From contig CAKZQF010000137.1 in NCBI GenBank assembly GCA_937139475.1, forward strand, positions 24,203-88,202: a stretch of 64,000 bases of DNA, written 5' to 3'. Positions 16,742 through 26,966 of the stretch are shown here, in pieces. Position 1 is the first letter of the stretch; every line of letters begins with the position of its first letter. The stretch is from an uncultured Gammaproteobacteria bacterium (lineage in GTDB: Bacteria > Pseudomonadota > Gammaproteobacteria > Enterobacterales > Psychrobiaceae). The notes beneath the pieces are model-generated. The model was not told the origin of the DNA. It was given only the letters and a program-made list of their open reading frames with translations, and did not search any database. The translations under genes were made by a program, and so were the position numbers.

Positions 16742-17756
16742 CCCTTGTCACATTTTTACCTGAACGCAGATTAAAGTTAATCCATACTAAACAAGCCAAT
16801 AATAAGGCACCAGCTATGTTATGGGCAACGGCATTAAATAACGGCAGACCAAAATAAACATTAGTAATACCTAATCCTACCTGGATGGTAGTTAAGGCAA
16901 GTAGCACAATAAGCGCCCAACTATGTTGCAGCTTTTTAAGCATAAAGGCTAAGCTTAGTAAAACAATCATACTGGCAATCGCACCAAATCGATGTGTTGC
17001 ATGAATTGCAATTCTGGCATCACCATCTAACTGTCCTCCCAGATAATTCGGGCCTATTTGCTGTAATACATCAAACCCCTGAAAAAAATCAGCTTTAGTC
17101 AAATGGTCAATTTTACACAGTGGCAATTCCACACAAGCCATTGCGGCATAATTTGATGTCAACCAACCACCAATTAGTACTTGTAATGCGACAACCACCA
17201 AACTTAGGCCAGCTAATACTCGAGCACGGGAGGATGTATTAAGGCTTGCCGATCTGGGGCGCATGCGCAGGTATAACAAAAGTAATAGACAGAATGTTGT
17301 AAATCCTCCGGCAAGGTGCAGGGTTACGACTTGTGGCCATAGCTTCAAAGTCACTGTCCACATACCAAACAATCCTTGTAAAATGATGAATGCCAACAGC
17401 CCTGTAGCATGTTTTATTGGTACACTGTGATCTTCTTTTCGCGCTCTAATACCGAGCCATAGAATGGCAATACAGAACACACCAAGGGATGTCGCTAGGT
17501 AGCGATGAGTCATTTCAGGCCATGTTTTATCCAGATCTACCGGCGCATCGGGAAACTTAACGTTCGCCTGCGTTAGCTCGCCCCCTTGCTCCGGAGCCCA
17601 GAAGTGGCCATAACACAGTGGCCAATCAGGACAGCCGAGCCCAGCATGGACTAAGCGAGTATAGGCACCTAAGCCAATAACCAAGATAGAGAATATAGTC
17701 GCGATTAGAATTAAGTTGGTCAATACTGTGCGGGGTTTCACTTGTACTTGGCTCAT
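16728..17756 (-). CDS. ctaA: Heme A synthase (COX15/CtaA)
   Basis: About 342 residues with eight membrane helices in two four-helix halves. Conserved segments are GAYTRLVHAGLGCPDWPLCYG, EMTHRYLA, the cysteine pair ACVELPLC and HATHRFGA. It oxidises heme O to heme A, completing the pathway begun by CyoE. I choose the ATG at 17756 because GGTGA lies five bases before it; a TTG one codon upstream is less likely. The gene stands apart from the main oxidase operon and probably has its own promoter. Confidence 0.92.
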   Translation of the reverse strand: MSQVQVKPRTVLTNLILIATIFSILVIGLGAYTRLVHAGLGCPDWPLCYGHFWAPEQGGELTQANVKFPDAPVDLDKTWPEMTHRYLATSLGVFCIAILWLGIRARKEDHSVPIKHATGLLAFIILQGLFGMWTVTLKLWPQVVTLHLAGGFTTFCLLLLLYLRMRPRSASLNTSSRARVLAGLSLVVVALQVLIGGWLTSNYAAMACVELPLCKIDHLTKADFFQGFDVLQQIGPNYLGGQLDGDARIAIHATHRFGAIASMIVLLSLAFMLKKLQHSWALIVLLALTTIQVGLGITNVYFGLPLFNAVAHNIAGALLLACLVWINFNLRSGKNVTREKGD

Positions 17757-17882
17757 CAAATCACCTTAAATAATTGATTCATTGTTATTAAAGCTAGCAA
17801 ACACCGCGCTGATGTCAAAGCAAAGATTGTTCTGCTACAAACTTAATGTTAGGGTCATTCAAAATAATAACTAGGACTTCTT

Positions 17883-18890
17883 ATGATTCAGCGCTTTAAT
17901 TTTATCTCAGCCGTTTTGTTAACCAGCTCAATATCTATCAGTTCATTTGCCTCAACGTTAGAAACGATGCGTCCGGCCTTAAAAGAAGCCCCCCGCTTGC
18001 AGGCACTGTCTATTAATCCCAATGGTGATATTTGGGCTAGTGGTACAAAAGGTCAGGTAGTTGTTAGCCATGATAATGGAAAAAACTGGCATAAAAAGCA
18101 TGTCCCTAATGCGCAGGAACTTCAATTTAGGGATATCTGGGCTAGCCAGGAGACAATTTACTTACTGGCTGCTGGTGATGGTAGTGCTTCCCGTCTATAT
18201 AAATCACAAGACAATGGAAGCTCTTGGGAAAATCAATACACGATGAAAAATCCAAAAGGGTTTATCAATTGTTTTGATTTTTGGGATAAGGACAACGGCA
18301 TTGTTGTAGGAGATACCATTGATGACAAAGTATTCATGCTAATAACCACAGATGGCGGAGAGAACTGGACACGTGTAGCAAGAGCACCAGCAGCAAATGT
18401 CGGTGGTGAAGGTGGATTCTCTGCCAGTGGTAGCTGTGCTCGTATCGATGGCAACACCCATGCATGGTTAACAACAGGCGCAACAACTCAAGCGCGTATC
18501 CTTCGCACCAGTGATCGCGGTGAAACCTGGACCAGCACACCACTCCCATTCCCTAATAGCAAAACAGGGGGAATATTTAGTGCTATTCCTAAAAGTGGTT
18601 TTGCTTTTGGCGGACAAATGAAACCGGCCATTGTCACGGGCTTTTATCGCAGCGCCGGGCATTGGCAGGCAATAAAAAATATACCGCTAAAAGGCGCAAT
18701 TTATGGCAGTGATAGCCATGGCGATGAAGTGATAGTGGTCAATCCAGATGGTGCCGCTTTAAGTACAAATAAAGGAAAGACTTGGCAGCGTATTAGCGAT
18801 GAGCCTTATTGGGTTGTTGAGTACGATAGCAAAGGGAGCGCTTGGCTAGCAGGGCCAAATGGTCGCATTAGCGCGACGATATCAAAATAA
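17883..18890 (+). CDS. Secreted BNR/YCF48-like repeat protein
   Basis: 335 residues with an N-terminal signal peptide (cleavage likely after SSFA near residue 23). At least five Asp-box repeats are visible: SHDNGKNW, SQDNGSSW, TTDGGENW, TSDRGETW and STNKGKTW. These mark beta-propeller proteins of the sialidase/YCF48 fold. Asp boxes are structural, so enzymatic function cannot be read from them, and no sialidase catalytic set was recognised. It is divergent from ctaA. YCF48-like proteins help assemble membrane complexes in phototrophs; any similar role here is speculative. Confidence 0.7.
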   Translation: MIQRFNFISAVLLTSSISISSFASTLETMRPALKEAPRLQALSINPNGDIWASGTKGQVVVSHDNGKNWHKKHVPNAQELQFRDIWASQETIYLLAAGDGSASRLYKSQDNGSSWENQYTMKNPKGFINCFDFWDKDNGIVVGDTIDDKVFMLITTDGGENWTRVARAPAANVGGEGGFSASGSCARIDGNTHAWLTTGATTQARILRTSDRGETWTSTPLPFPNSKTGGIFSAIPKSGFAFGGQMKPAIVTGFYRSAGHWQAIKNIPLKGAIYGSDSHGDEVIVVNPDGAALSTNKGKTWQRISDEPYWVVEYDSKGSAWLAGPNGRISATISK

Positions 18891-18907
18891 GTGGCTTGAT
18901 ATTTCGT

Positions 18908-19093
18908 TCAGCGAGATTTAAACACTCGCTGAACAAGCATAACCAACAACGCCAAGCCACACCAACTAATTAATAGTAATGCGATTAAGATCGGAAATGG
19001 TAATACGTTCATCACCATCATCACTAAAAATATCAGGACTAAAGCAATAAACAAATAATGTGTTTTTGGCCGTTTAGGCTGCTCATGATCCAT
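18908..19093 (-). CDS. Small two-helix membrane protein downstream of pgpA
   Basis: 61 residues from an ATG that overlaps the pgpA stop codon as TAATG; an upstream ATG at 19108 would extend it by five residues. It has a short charged N terminus followed by two hydrophobic helices (about 13-33 and 35-55) and a basic tail. I do not recognise a family. The overlap with pgpA suggests it is translated as the last gene of the nrdR-to-pgpA run. Confidence 0.5.
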   Translation of the reverse strand: MDHEQPKRPKTHYLFIALVLIFLVMMVMNVLPFPILIALLLISWCGLALLVMLVQRVFKSR

Positions 19094-19602
19094 TAGATTA
19101 ATGGCCATTGGCTGTGAATTAATTGTAGGCAGATGGCAGCAAAAATACCTGCTAATACATCATCAATCATAATACCAAAACCACCGTGGACATGGCGATC
19201 TAGCAGTTTTATTGGCCAAGGCTTAAGAATGTCAAAAAAGCGAAACAGCACAAACCCAACGATCACTGCTGTTATGCTTATTGGCGCCGCAATCATGGTA
19301 ATTAGCATGCCAGCAACCTCATCCCAAACTATTGCGCCATGATCATGAACCTGCATATCGTTAGCTGTACGGTCGCAAATCCAAAAACCTGTGACCGTGA
19401 CAACAAACGTAATTGCAAGATAGAGGCTAAGGCTCAAGTCCATCATTAGCCAATACAGCGGCAAGGCGGCCAGTGTACCAAAAGTACCAGGCGCTTTTGG
19501 TGCTAGCCCACTACCAAAACCTAAGGCTAAAAAATGAAAAGGGTTAGTTAAAGACAATTTAGCGAGTGCAGGGTCTTTGTGTTTCAACAATAAATTCTTC
19601 AA
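19093..19602 (-). CDS. pgpA: Phosphatidylglycerophosphatase A
   Basis: 169 residues with GFGSGLAPKAPGTFGTLAALP near the N terminus and VWDEVAGMLI plus RFFDILKPWPI further on, the conserved metal and phosphate region of PgpA. It dephosphorylates phosphatidylglycerophosphate in the inner membrane to give phosphatidylglycerol. The start is a TTG overlapping the thiL stop (TTGA), so translation is probably coupled. The C-terminal DRHVHGGFGIMIDDVLAG motif is intact. Confidence 0.92.
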   Translation of the reverse strand: MKNLLLKHKDPALAKLSLTNPFHFLALGFGSGLAPKAPGTFGTLAALPLYWLMMDLSLSLYLAITFVVTVTGFWICDRTANDMQVHDHGAIVWDEVAGMLITMIAAPISITAVIVGFVLFRFFDILKPWPIKLLDRHVHGGFGIMIDDVLAGIFAAICLQLIHSQWPLI

Positions 19603-20561
19603 AAGTGGGCAAAGCCTCGGTAGTCGATATCAACCACTTGATTATTTTGTCTAAACTCTATGCCTTCACCGCTATTCATTTGTCCAATACAGGCAAAGCT
19701 TGTATTAGTATGGGCAAGTGCACTCTCCACACTACCAAGGGCAGAAGGTGACACAGTAAAGCATAGTTCGTAATCTTCGCCGCCGGTCAATGCAAGTTTA
19801 ATCGCTTGCTGAGTATCTGTATTGCGCAGTAATTGGTCCGATAACGGCAAACTATCGATATCGACAACCGCTTTACAACCTGACTGCTTTGCAATGTGGG
19901 CAAGATCTGAGGCCAAGCCATCAGATAAGTCGATTGCAGCGCTAGCAATTTTACGCAATACCTGACCGGCGTGAAGACGTGGCGTTGGATGATAGAGACG
20001 ATTAATTAAGTACTCAAGGTCATCACTAGGGATATCAGCACGACCATAAAGCGATTCAAGGGCAAGTGCCGCATCACCAAGATTACCAGTGACACAAATC
20101 CAATCACCAATACGTGCATTGTCGCGAGTTAGTTGCAGGTCTTTTGGCACTTGCCCTTGTACGGTGAGCGTAATGCTAAGCGGCCCTTTGGTAACATCAC
20201 CACCGACAAGTTCAATACCGTAATAGTCTGCCGCTTTGAAAAAACCACTACTAAACAGTTCTAGCCAAGGTTCATCAATTTCAGGTAATGTTAGCGCAAG
20301 GGAAACCCAGCTAGGATCAGCCCCCATAGCAGCTAAATCACTAAGATTAGCTGCTAAGGCTTTAAAACCTAACGAGTCTGCTGGCATATCTTCGAAGAAG
20401 TGAACACCCGATACAAGGGTATCGGTAGAGATAGCAACCAACTGCTCTGCAGCTGGCGCCAATAAAGCACAATCATCACCAATCGTTTTCACCACATCAA
20501 ATCGTGGTTCTTGACGGTTTTTGAAATAGCGCTCGATTAATTCAAACTCACCACAAGCCAT
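19599..20561 (-). CDS. thiL: Thiamine-monophosphate kinase
   Basis: 320 residues with the ThiL pattern: GEFELIERYF at the N terminus, TIGDDCALL (metal/ATP site), STDTLVSGVHF, NLSDLAAMGADP, and the later LSDGLASDLAHI and LTGGEDYEL. It phosphorylates thiamine monophosphate to thiamine pyrophosphate. It is flanked by nusB and pgpA, a very common order in gammaproteobacteria. Confidence 0.95.
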   Translation of the reverse strand: MACGEFELIERYFKNRQEPRFDVVKTIGDDCALLAPAAEQLVAISTDTLVSGVHFFEDMPADSLGFKALAANLSDLAAMGADPSWVSLALTLPEIDEPWLELFSSGFFKAADYYGIELVGGDVTKGPLSITLTVQGQVPKDLQLTRDNARIGDWICVTGNLGDAALALESLYGRADIPSDDLEYLINRLYHPTPRLHAGQVLRKIASAAIDLSDGLASDLAHIAKQSGCKAVVDIDSLPLSDQLLRNTDTQQAIKLALTGGEDYELCFTVSPSALGSVESALAHTNTSFACIGQMNSGEGIEFRQNNQVVDIDYRGFAHF

Positions 20562-20576
20562 CGTTAAGAAGACCTA

Positions 20577-20990
20577 TTATAGTTTACGCAGACGAGCAAC
20601 AGTCTTATCAAGCACACCATTAACAAACTTGTGGCTATCATCAGCAGCAAATGCTTTAGCTAACTCAATTGCTTCATTGATAATCACTTTGTACGGTGTT
20701 TCTTGTTGCTCTTTTAACTCATAGGTAGCTAAACGAAGAATAGCACGATCAATCTGATCAACTTCATCTGCACCACGATTCAAGTAAGGGCGATAAGCAT
20801 CATCGATCTCGACATTGTTTGTTGCTACACCGATTAGCAACGCACGGAAATACTCAACATCAACCCCTTTGATATCTTGATTAGTCAAAAATTCTAGCTC
20901 AACTTCAGCAACACTGTTGCCAGACAATTGCCATGAATATACCGCTTGCAAAGCAAGACGGCGGGCCTTACGACGTTCAGATGGTTTCAT
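20577..20990 (-). CDS. nusB: Transcription antitermination factor NusB
   Basis: 137 residues, all-helical. [29 protein letters not shown] and [14 protein letters not shown] with a final [11 protein letters not shown] are the NusB hallmarks. It binds boxA RNA with NusE/S10 to support rRNA antitermination. It lies between ribH and thiL in the conserved cluster. Confidence 0.95.
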   Translation of the reverse strand: MKPSERRKARRLALQAVYSWQLSGNSVAEVELEFLTNQDIKGVDVEYFRALLIGVATNNVEIDDAYRPYLNRGADEVDQIDRAILRLATYELKEQQETPYKVIINEAIELAKAFAADDSHKFVNGVLDKTVARLRKL

Positions 20991-21008
20991 ATCTTTAAAA
21001 ATTTCCTA

Positions 21009-21479
21009 TTACGCGTCTAGTTCGCGCATTACATTAATCATTTCAAGTGCACCTAGTGCAGCTTCGCCACCTTTGTTACCAGCTTTAGTGCCAGCACGTT
21101 CGATAGCTTGCTCGATCGTATCAGTTGTTAATACGCCAAACGCTACAGGTACACTGTATTGCATTGCTACTTGAGACAGACCTTTATTACACTCGCCCGC
21201 CACAAAATCAAAATGAGGTGTACCACCACGAATTACCGCGCCAAGTGTAATAATTGCGTCAAACTCACCTTTTGCTGCAACTTTTTGTGTTGCAACTGGT
21301 AGCTCAACAGCACCAGGTACACGTACCAAAGTGATGTCATCATCGCTCATGCCACCAGTACGCTTAAGCACATCAACTGCACCTGATACCAATGAATCAA
21401 CAATAAAGCTATTAAAACGAGATACGACAATCGCTACTTTTGCGTTAGTAACTTGAAGACTACCTTCAATAATTTTCAT
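21009..21479 (-). CDS. ribH: 6,7-dimethyl-8-ribityllumazine synthase
   Basis: 156 residues. Conserved [40 protein letters not shown], and the later [11 protein letters not shown] and [15 protein letters not shown] are all present. It condenses 3,4-dihydroxy-2-butanone 4-phosphate with the ribitylamino-pyrimidine, the penultimate riboflavin step. About 155 bases separate it from the upstream ribB-type gene; I saw no FMN riboswitch in that gap. Confidence 0.96.
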   Translation of the reverse strand: MKIIEGSLQVTNAKVAIVVSRFNSFIVDSLVSGAVDVLKRTGGMSDDDITLVRVPGAVELPVATQKVAAKGEFDAIITLGAVIRGGTPHFDFVAGECNKGLSQVAMQYSVPVAFGVLTTDTIEQAIERAGTKAGNKGGEAALGALEMINVMRELDA

Positions 21480-21635
21480 GATGTGACCTTATATTTATTT
21501 GTTTGAGTAAACGGTTTTTGACGCCGCCCCAAAAAAGTGCGGCAATGATAACACAAGCACTGGGCTAAACGCATTATCATTGTATGTTAAGGCGATCACT
21601 TTATTGCAATCGCGCTGTATGTTTTCTGATTCGCT

Positions 21636-22745
21636 TTATTCAGCGATATAATCAACCACTTCAAGGCCAAAGCCTGAGAGTGCATGGTAACGTTTAACGG
21701 AGCTAAGCAGCTTCATTTTGCCAACACCAACATCAGCAAGAATTTGTGACCCCACGCCAACTTTGCGCGATGTCCCCTGCCATTTAGCCGTTACCGGCTT
21801 CTCGCCCTTATCTTCTAGTTCAAACGCACGAACCTGAGCAAGTAGTGCATCATTTGATTCGTGGTTTGCAAGAATAACTAACACACCACCATCTTCACTA
21901 ATGCGCTTCATGGCTTTATCTAATGGCCAACTGCGGTTTTGCGCACGCTCACTGGCAAGTAAATCATTGAAAGTATTTTGTAAGTGAACTCGAACATTAG
22001 TCGCATTATCTTTGCTTACTTCCCCTTTCACCATGGCGTAATGTACTTCGTCATCGATCGTGTCGCGGTAGGTAATTAAGTCAAACTCACCGTATTTAGT
22101 CGGCAGTTTACACTGCGCTTCTTTTACAATAGTGGTTTCATTAGCATTTCGGTATTCGATTAAATCAGCAATGGTACCAATTTTGATATCGTGCTCTTTT
22201 GCGAAAGTCTCTAAATCAGGACGGCGCGCCATGGTGCCATCTTCTTTTAGAATCTCAACGATCACACTGGCAGGCTCGCTCCCAGCCAGGCGCGCTAAGT
22301 CACAGCCGGCTTCAGTATGGCCAGCACGTGTTAATACACCACCGTCCTGTGCCATCAACGGGAAAATATGCCCCGGTTGCACGATATCAGCCGCAACAGC
22401 GTTAGGTGCAACAGCCACCTCAACAGTGCGTGAACGATCAGCTGCTGATATACCAGTTGTTACACCAGTCGCCGCTTCAATAGCCACAGTAAAGTTTGTT
22501 GAAAACTGTGCTTTATTTGCATCAACCATCAAGGGTAGATTCAAACGCTCACAACGTTCTTTGGTTAAGGTTAGACAAATAAGGCCACGACCATGAGTCG
22601 CCATGAAATTAATCGCTTGTGGCGTAATTTTGTCTGCTGCAATGATCAAATCGCCTTCATTCTCGCGATCTTCATCGTCCATTAGAATGACCATTTTTCC
22701 TAATTTAAAATCTTCAATGATCTCTTCAATCGTATTTAATGCCAT
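21636..22745 (-). CDS. ribB: DHBP synthase with degenerate GTP cyclohydrolase II-like domain
   Basis: 369 residues. Residues 1-200 form 3,4-dihydroxy-2-butanone 4-phosphate synthase: [21 protein letters not shown] and [14 protein letters not shown] are intact. Residues from about 205 resemble GTP cyclohydrolase II (RibA), but the zinc-binding cysteines of that enzyme are absent: [16 protein letters not shown] lies where active enzymes have an HSEC...RCDCG motif. The protein therefore probably makes only the four-carbon unit, and a separate ribA should exist elsewhere. AAGG at good spacing supports the ATG. Confidence 0.88.
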   Translation of the reverse strand: MALNTIEEIIEDFKLGKMVILMDDEDRENEGDLIIAADKITPQAINFMATHGRGLICLTLTKERCERLNLPLMVDANKAQFSTNFTVAIEAATGVTTGISAADRSRTVEVAVAPNAVAADIVQPGHIFPLMAQDGGVLTRAGHTEAGCDLARLAGSEPASVIVEILKEDGTMARRPDLETFAKEHDIKIGTIADLIEYRNANETTIVKEAQCKLPTKYGEFDLITYRDTIDDEVHYAMVKGEVSKDNATNVRVHLQNTFNDLLASERAQNRSWPLDKAMKRISEDGGVLVILANHESNDALLAQVRAFELEDKGEKPVTAKWQGTSRKVGVGSQILADVGVGKMKLLSSVKRYHALSGFGLEVVDYIAE

Positions 22746-22815
22746 GATTAAGCCTTAACGTTGCTGGTTGTCTTTTATCACAACCTAAAATGAGTATTAG
22801 TAATACATATGTTTA

Positions 22816-22839
22816 AATTGCCCAAATTCAAGGGCAATT
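22816..22839 (-). terminator. Hairpin after ribE (weak terminator candidate)
   Basis: AATTGCCC pairs with GGGCAATT across an 8-base loop, 13 bases past the ribE stop. On the minus strand it is followed by TTTAAAC, only a short T-run, so partial termination or mRNA protection is as likely as full termination. Confidence 0.35.
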
Positions 22840-22851
22840 CATAATAAATTT

Positions 22852-23502
22852 CTATTTTAAAAAGCCACTACGGGCAAGTAAATCCATGCTTACTGCGCCG
22901 CTGTCTTGCTCGCTGCAAGTCATCAACCGCTCTAAGTAGCGGGCAATCTGATCTACTTCTAAGTTTACTTTTCTGCCTACAGCAAACTGACTAATGGTCG
23001 TTTCACCGGCGGTGTGAGGTACGATAGTTAGCCGAAAACTTGATTGCTCTAGTCCATTAACCGTCAAGCTAATACCATCGACACAAATCGACCCTTTGTG
23101 CGCGATATAGCGCATTAGTTCTTGCGGCGCACTAACCCAGTAATCAGTACTGCGGCCATTATTAATAATACGCTCAATGGTGCCAACGCCATCGACGTGA
23201 CCACTTACCATATGCCCACCTAAGCGGGAGCTTGGCGTTAGCGCTTTTTCTAAATTAATTGATTGGCCCACTTGATAATGCGCAAAGCCAGTAAGCTTGA
23301 TTGTTTCGCCTGAAACATCAGCAAAGAAGCTGTCTTTGGTTAATTTAACAACGGTTAAGCACACGCCATTACTGGCAATACTATCACCAAGTTTCACATC
23401 ACTAAGGTCTAATTTAGCGCTTTTAATTTCAATTAAAAAATCACTGCCGTTATTCTTAAGCCCTGCGAGCTTACCAACTGACTCGATTATTCCAGTAAAC
23501 AT
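22852..23502 (-). CDS. ribE: Riboflavin synthase alpha subunit
   Basis: 216 residues made of two lumazine-binding repeats: MFTGIIESVGKL with GVCLTVV in the first half, GGHMVSGHVDGVG and VDGISLTVNGL in the second. It dismutates two lumazines to riboflavin plus the pyrimidine precursor. The gene starts immediately after the ribD stop codon with no intervening base, so the two are co-translated. Confidence 0.95.
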   Translation of the reverse strand: MFTGIIESVGKLAGLKNNGSDFLIEIKSAKLDLSDVKLGDSIASNGVCLTVVKLTKDSFFADVSGETIKLTGFAHYQVGQSINLEKALTPSSRLGGHMVSGHVDGVGTIERIINNGRSTDYWVSAPQELMRYIAHKGSICVDGISLTVNGLEQSSFRLTIVPHTAGETTISQFAVGRKVNLEVDQIARYLERLMTCSEQDSGAVSMDLLARSGFLK

Positions 23503-24630
23503 CTATTTCACATCTCGTTTGGGTGTTGCACTAATTCTAATATCTTTACCGATAAGGCGTACATCATCAATGGCTAAATCAACTAATTTATCCATGTGGT
23601 TTACGCTGGGCAAGGTAAAAAGCCCCTTATTATCGCTTCCCATTAATTTGGGCGCCTGATAAATGATTATTTTATCAACCAGGTTCGCCTCAAGTAACGC
23701 GCCACATAGCGTTTGCCCTGCTTCAACCCAAATCGAATTAATCTCACGATTAGCAAGTATCGACATCAATCTATTTAAATCTATCGCACCGTCGCCTGGC
23801 ATCACAAGCTGTTCGACGTGGCTAGGCCATTGCAATGTATCTTTGATTCTGCGAACCAATATGATTGGCGATTTGATACCCACCATTTTGTGTTCGGGCA
23901 TGACTTGGTTGCGACTATCAATAACAATGCGAATGGGTTGGCGAAGCTCTTGCTCTTTAATAACATCACTAACACGACCAATTTCAGCCCAACGTAAGTT
24001 CAAACTCGGATTATCAGCCACAACAGTAGCTGAGCCGGTAAGGATTGCGCAGTGTTGGGCGCGCCATTGCTGTACATCGACTCTAGCCTCGCTACCAGTG
24101 ATCCACTGACTAGTGCCATCATTTAAAGCGCTGCAACCATCAATTGTTGAGCCAAGCTTAACACTGACAAACGGACGCTTATGCTCCATGCGCTTTAAAA
24201 AACCTGGGTTTAGCTCCCGCGCCTGTGCAGTTAATACGCCAGATTTCACCTCAATTCCGGCCTGCTCTAGCATCGTGATACCACGACCCGCCACTTTAGG
24301 GTTAGGATCTGTCATTGCGATAACAACTCGAACAATGCCCGCGTCAATCAACCCTTGCGCGCAAGGAGGCGTACGCCCAAAGTGACTACAGGGTTCTAGG
24401 GTAACATACGCTGTTGCCCCTTGTGCTAAATGGCCTGCTTCACGTAATGCATTAACTTCAGCATGGCCTTGACCAGCTTTTTGGTGATAACCACGGCCAA
24501 CTATCTCACTACCTCGCGTTAACACACATCCTACATTCGGGTTAGGCGTAGTAGTAAAACGGCCTAATTTGGCCAAATTTATCGCCTGTTGCATCATCTC
24601 AATATCAATAATATCTTGATTGGTGCTCAT
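23503..24630 (-). CDS. ribD: Bifunctional riboflavin deaminase/reductase RibD
   Basis: About 375 residues. The N-terminal cytidine-deaminase-fold domain has the zinc set GHAEVNAL (H56, E58) and PCSHFGRTPPC (C81, C90). The C-terminal dihydrofolate-reductase-like domain starts with RPFVSVKLGSTIDG and continues SQWITG and VVADNPSLNLR. It deaminates and then reduces the pyrimidine made from GTP. I take the ATG at 24630; a GTG one codon earlier overlaps the nrdR stop. Confidence 0.94.
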   Translation of the reverse strand: MSTNQDIIDIEMMQQAINLAKLGRFTTTPNPNVGCVLTRGSEIVGRGYHQKAGQGHAEVNALREAGHLAQGATAYVTLEPCSHFGRTPPCAQGLIDAGIVRVVIAMTDPNPKVAGRGITMLEQAGIEVKSGVLTAQARELNPGFLKRMEHKRPFVSVKLGSTIDGCSALNDGTSQWITGSEARVDVQQWRAQHCAILTGSATVVADNPSLNLRWAEIGRVSDVIKEQELRQPIRIVIDSRNQVMPEHKMVGIKSPIILVRRIKDTLQWPSHVEQLVMPGDGAIDLNRLMSILANREINSIWVEAGQTLCGALLEANLVDKIIIYQAPKLMGSDNKGLFTLPSVNHMDKLVDLAIDDVRLIGKDIRISATPKRDVK

Positions 24631-24632
24631 CA

Positions 24633-25085
24633 CTAGCTTTTACCCAGCTTGGCAATCTCTTTACCAAACTCTTCAACATCTTCAAACGCACGATAAACGG
24701 AGGCAAATCGAATATAAGCCACTTTATCCAGGCGTTTTAATTCTTCCATTACCAGATTCCCGACTAAGGTTGATAACACCTCGCGCTCGCCAGTCGCACG
24801 CAAATGGGATTTAATGGTGTGTAATGAGTGTTCTATTTCTTCCACGCTAACGGGGCGACGCTCTAGTGCTCTTGACATACCACTGCGTAGCTTCTCATCA
24901 TCGAAAGGTTCACGCGACCCTGTGGTCTTGATAATGCGTGGCATCACAAGCTCAGCGGTTTCAAATGTGGTAAAACGTTCTTGGCATTCAATACATTGGC
25001 GGCGGCGTCTTACTTGATAACCATCAGCAACTAAACGGGAATCGATGACTTTGGTTTCACTTGTGCGACAAAAAGGACAGTGCAT
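24633..25085 (-). CDS. nrdR: Transcriptional repressor NrdR
   Basis: About 150 residues. The N-terminal zinc ribbon has C3, C6, C31 and C34 (HCPFC and QCIEC), followed by RFTTFE and an ATP-cone domain from [16 protein letters not shown]. NrdR senses adenine nucleotides and represses ribonucleotide reductase genes. I place the start at 25085, because GAAGG lies six bases before it and the protein then begins MHCPFC as in relatives; an ATG four codons upstream is less likely. It heads the riboflavin gene run. Confidence 0.95.
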   Translation of the reverse strand: MHCPFCRTSETKVIDSRLVADGYQVRRRRQCIECQERFTTFETAELVMPRIIKTTGSREPFDDEKLRSGMSRALERRPVSVEEIEHSLHTIKSHLRATGEREVLSTLVGNLVMEELKRLDKVAYIRFASVYRAFEDVEEFGKEIAKLGKS

Positions 25086-25179
25086 AAGAACCTTCATTAA
25101 AAATTAATAACTTAACTAGCTTATCACAAGACATTTAAGTTATTAATCTTGGTTATAAATATCGTTATTCAGAAATAAA

Positions 25180-25201
25180 AATGACCGCTAAAGCGGCCAT
25201 T
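25180..25201 (-). terminator. Intrinsic terminator of glyA
   Basis: On the minus strand, AATGGCCGC pairs with GCGGTCATT (one G-U) across a 4-base loop, followed by a T-rich stretch. It lies 24 bases past the glyA stop. Confidence 0.75.
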
Positions 25202-25224
25202 ATAACTGGTATTTGAGCAAATGA

Positions 25225-26475
25225 TTAGCTGTAAACAGGTAAACGAGCACAAATCTCAAGTACATTTTTCTTAACGCGCTCAATAACTTCTTCGTTATTG
25301 ATATCATCAAGAATGTCACAAATCCAACCAGTAAGGGCTTGGGTGTCACTTACGGTAAAACCACGACGTGTGATTGACGGCGTACCTAGACGTAAACCAG
25401 AAGTAACAAACGGTGAACGAGGATCGTTTGGTACAGAGTTTTTGTTTACGGTAATAAACGCACGGCCAAGCGCTGCATCTGCATCTTTACCAGTGTACTC
25501 TTTACCAATTAGATCAAGTAGTAACAGATGGTTAGTTGTGCCATTAGAAACAACTTTATAACCACGTTCCATTAATACTTCAACCATCGCGTTAGCATTG
25601 TCTAACACTGATTGTTGGTAAGCTTTAAATTCTGGTTGTAGCGCTTCTTTAAATGCTACCGCTTTTGCTGCGATTACATGCATTAAAGGACCACCTTGGC
25701 CACCAGGGAATACGGCAGAGTTTAATTTCTTTTGTACCGCTTCGTTTTCACGAGCAAGAATTAAACCACCACGCGGTCCAGCTAGTGTCTTATGAGTCGT
25801 TGTTGTAACAACATCAGCGATTGGCACTGGGTTAGGGTAAAGACCCGCAGCAACAAGACCGGCAACATGAGCCATATCAACGAAAAGGTAAGCCCCCACT
25901 TTATCGGCGATGTCACGGAAACGCTGCCAATCAACGATACCAGAGAATGCAGAGAAACCAGCGATAATCATCTTCGGCTTATGCTCTAATGCTAACGCTT
26001 CAACTTCAGCGTAGTTAATATCACCCGCTTCATCTAAACCGTATTGCTTGGCATTGTATAATTTACCAGAGAAGCTTACGTGTGAACCATGTGTAAGGTG
26101 TCCACCGTGAGCTAGGCTCATGCCCAAAACCGTATCGCCATGCTCTAACAATGCTAAGAAAACAGCAGAGTTTGCTTGTGAACCAGAATGTGGTTGCACA
26201 TTCGCGTAATCGGCGCCAAACAATTCTTTTGCGCGATCAATAGCTAAAAACTCAGCTTTATCAACATACTCACAACCACCGTAATAACGCTTGCCAGGGT
26301 AACCTTCAGCGTATTTATTGGTTAGTTGAGAACCTTGTGCTTCAAGAACACGAGGGCTACAGTAGTTTTCAGAAGCGATCAGCTCAATGTGCTCTTCTTG
26401 ACGGGTAGTTTCTTGTGTAATAGCTTCAAACAATTCAGGATCGAAATCAGCAATATTCATATCACGTTTAAGCAT
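25225..26475 (-). CDS. glyA: Serine hydroxymethyltransferase
   Basis: 416 residues of the fold-type I PLP enzymes. Conserved [37 protein letters not shown] and the PLP lysine in [14 protein letters not shown] are all visible. It interconverts serine and glycine while charging tetrahydrofolate with a one-carbon unit. The ATG at 26475 has GGAG at 6-7 bases and gives [12 protein letters not shown], matching E. coli GlyA; an upstream GTG at 26487 is rejected. It has its own terminator and a long upstream region. Confidence 0.96.
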   Translation of the reverse strand: MLKRDMNIADFDPELFEAITQETTRQEEHIELIASENYCSPRVLEAQGSQLTNKYAEGYPGKRYYGGCEYVDKAEFLAIDRAKELFGADYANVQPHSGSQANSAVFLALLEHGDTVLGMSLAHGGHLTHGSHVSFSGKLYNAKQYGLDEAGDINYAEVEALALEHKPKMIIAGFSAFSGIVDWQRFRDIADKVGAYLFVDMAHVAGLVAAGLYPNPVPIADVVTTTTHKTLAGPRGGLILARENEAVQKKLNSAVFPGGQGGPLMHVIAAKAVAFKEALQPEFKAYQQSVLDNANAMVEVLMERGYKVVSNGTTNHLLLLDLIGKEYTGKDADAALGRAFITVNKNSVPNDPRSPFVTSGLRLGTPSITRRGFTVSDTQALTGWICDILDDINNEEVIERVKKNVLEICARLPVYS

Positions 26476-26966
26476 CGTAAGCTCCACAGATAAAGTAAAT
26501 TAACGAAATTTTTCGCGTATTCTACCTGCCTAGACGGGCAAATCCTAGTAATAAGTGTGACATTTATCAAACTTTTACTTAGCACAAGTGCCAACAAATT
26601 AAATCACCTTGTTATCAGCATAAATAACGGCAAAGTTTACTAAGCGATGACTGGATTTAGACCATTGCTCTTTGCTTGATATTAGCAAGAGTCAGCTTCG
26701 CTTAGCCATTGGTCCTTACCATATCCAGATTATAACTTCTTTACTCCAAAGCTTCGCGTTATCCCGCACTATCAGGGTGTGGCTTAATGCATGCTAATTT
26801 TTCTAGCAAGTTATTTGCAATGTAACGGCTTGCTCAGTATCAGCGTCACTGGTTAAACTGAGAGCTAGCTCAACGGTCCAACAATGACAACTGCACATTC
26901 TAAGTAAAGATCGGTATAATCCTTCTTTAAACCAGTTCCCCTTAGTACTTGAGTTAGATTTAAATC
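26476..26966. other. Gene-free region between glyA and rlhA
   Basis: About 490 bases between two divergent genes. A candidate rlhA promoter lies at 26892-26920. A small stem (CTCTTTGCT/AGCAAGAG) occurs near 26668-26691. No open frame of coding character, tRNA or repeat was recognised. The glyA promoter must lie in the left part but no convincing boxes were found. Confidence 0.55.
26892..26920 (+). promoter_or_regulatory. Candidate promoter of rlhA
   Basis: A perfect TATAAT at 26915-26920 is preceded after 17 bases by TGCACA, which matches 4 of 6 -35 positions. The leader would be about 40 bases. Confidence 0.5.

Noticed and set aside
21480..21635. Possible FMN riboswitch upstream of ribH or the ribB gene
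   Set aside because: Neither the 155-base gap nor the 106-base gap at 22746-22851 contains the conserved RFN helices I would expect.
22132..22596. A 154-residue open frame opposite the ribB gene
   Set aside because: It lies wholly antisense to a well-supported conserved gene, has low-complexity serine/alanine/proline composition and no recognisable motif.
23663..24109. A 148-residue open frame opposite ribD
   Set aside because: Antisense shadow of ribD with no ribosome site and no family signature.
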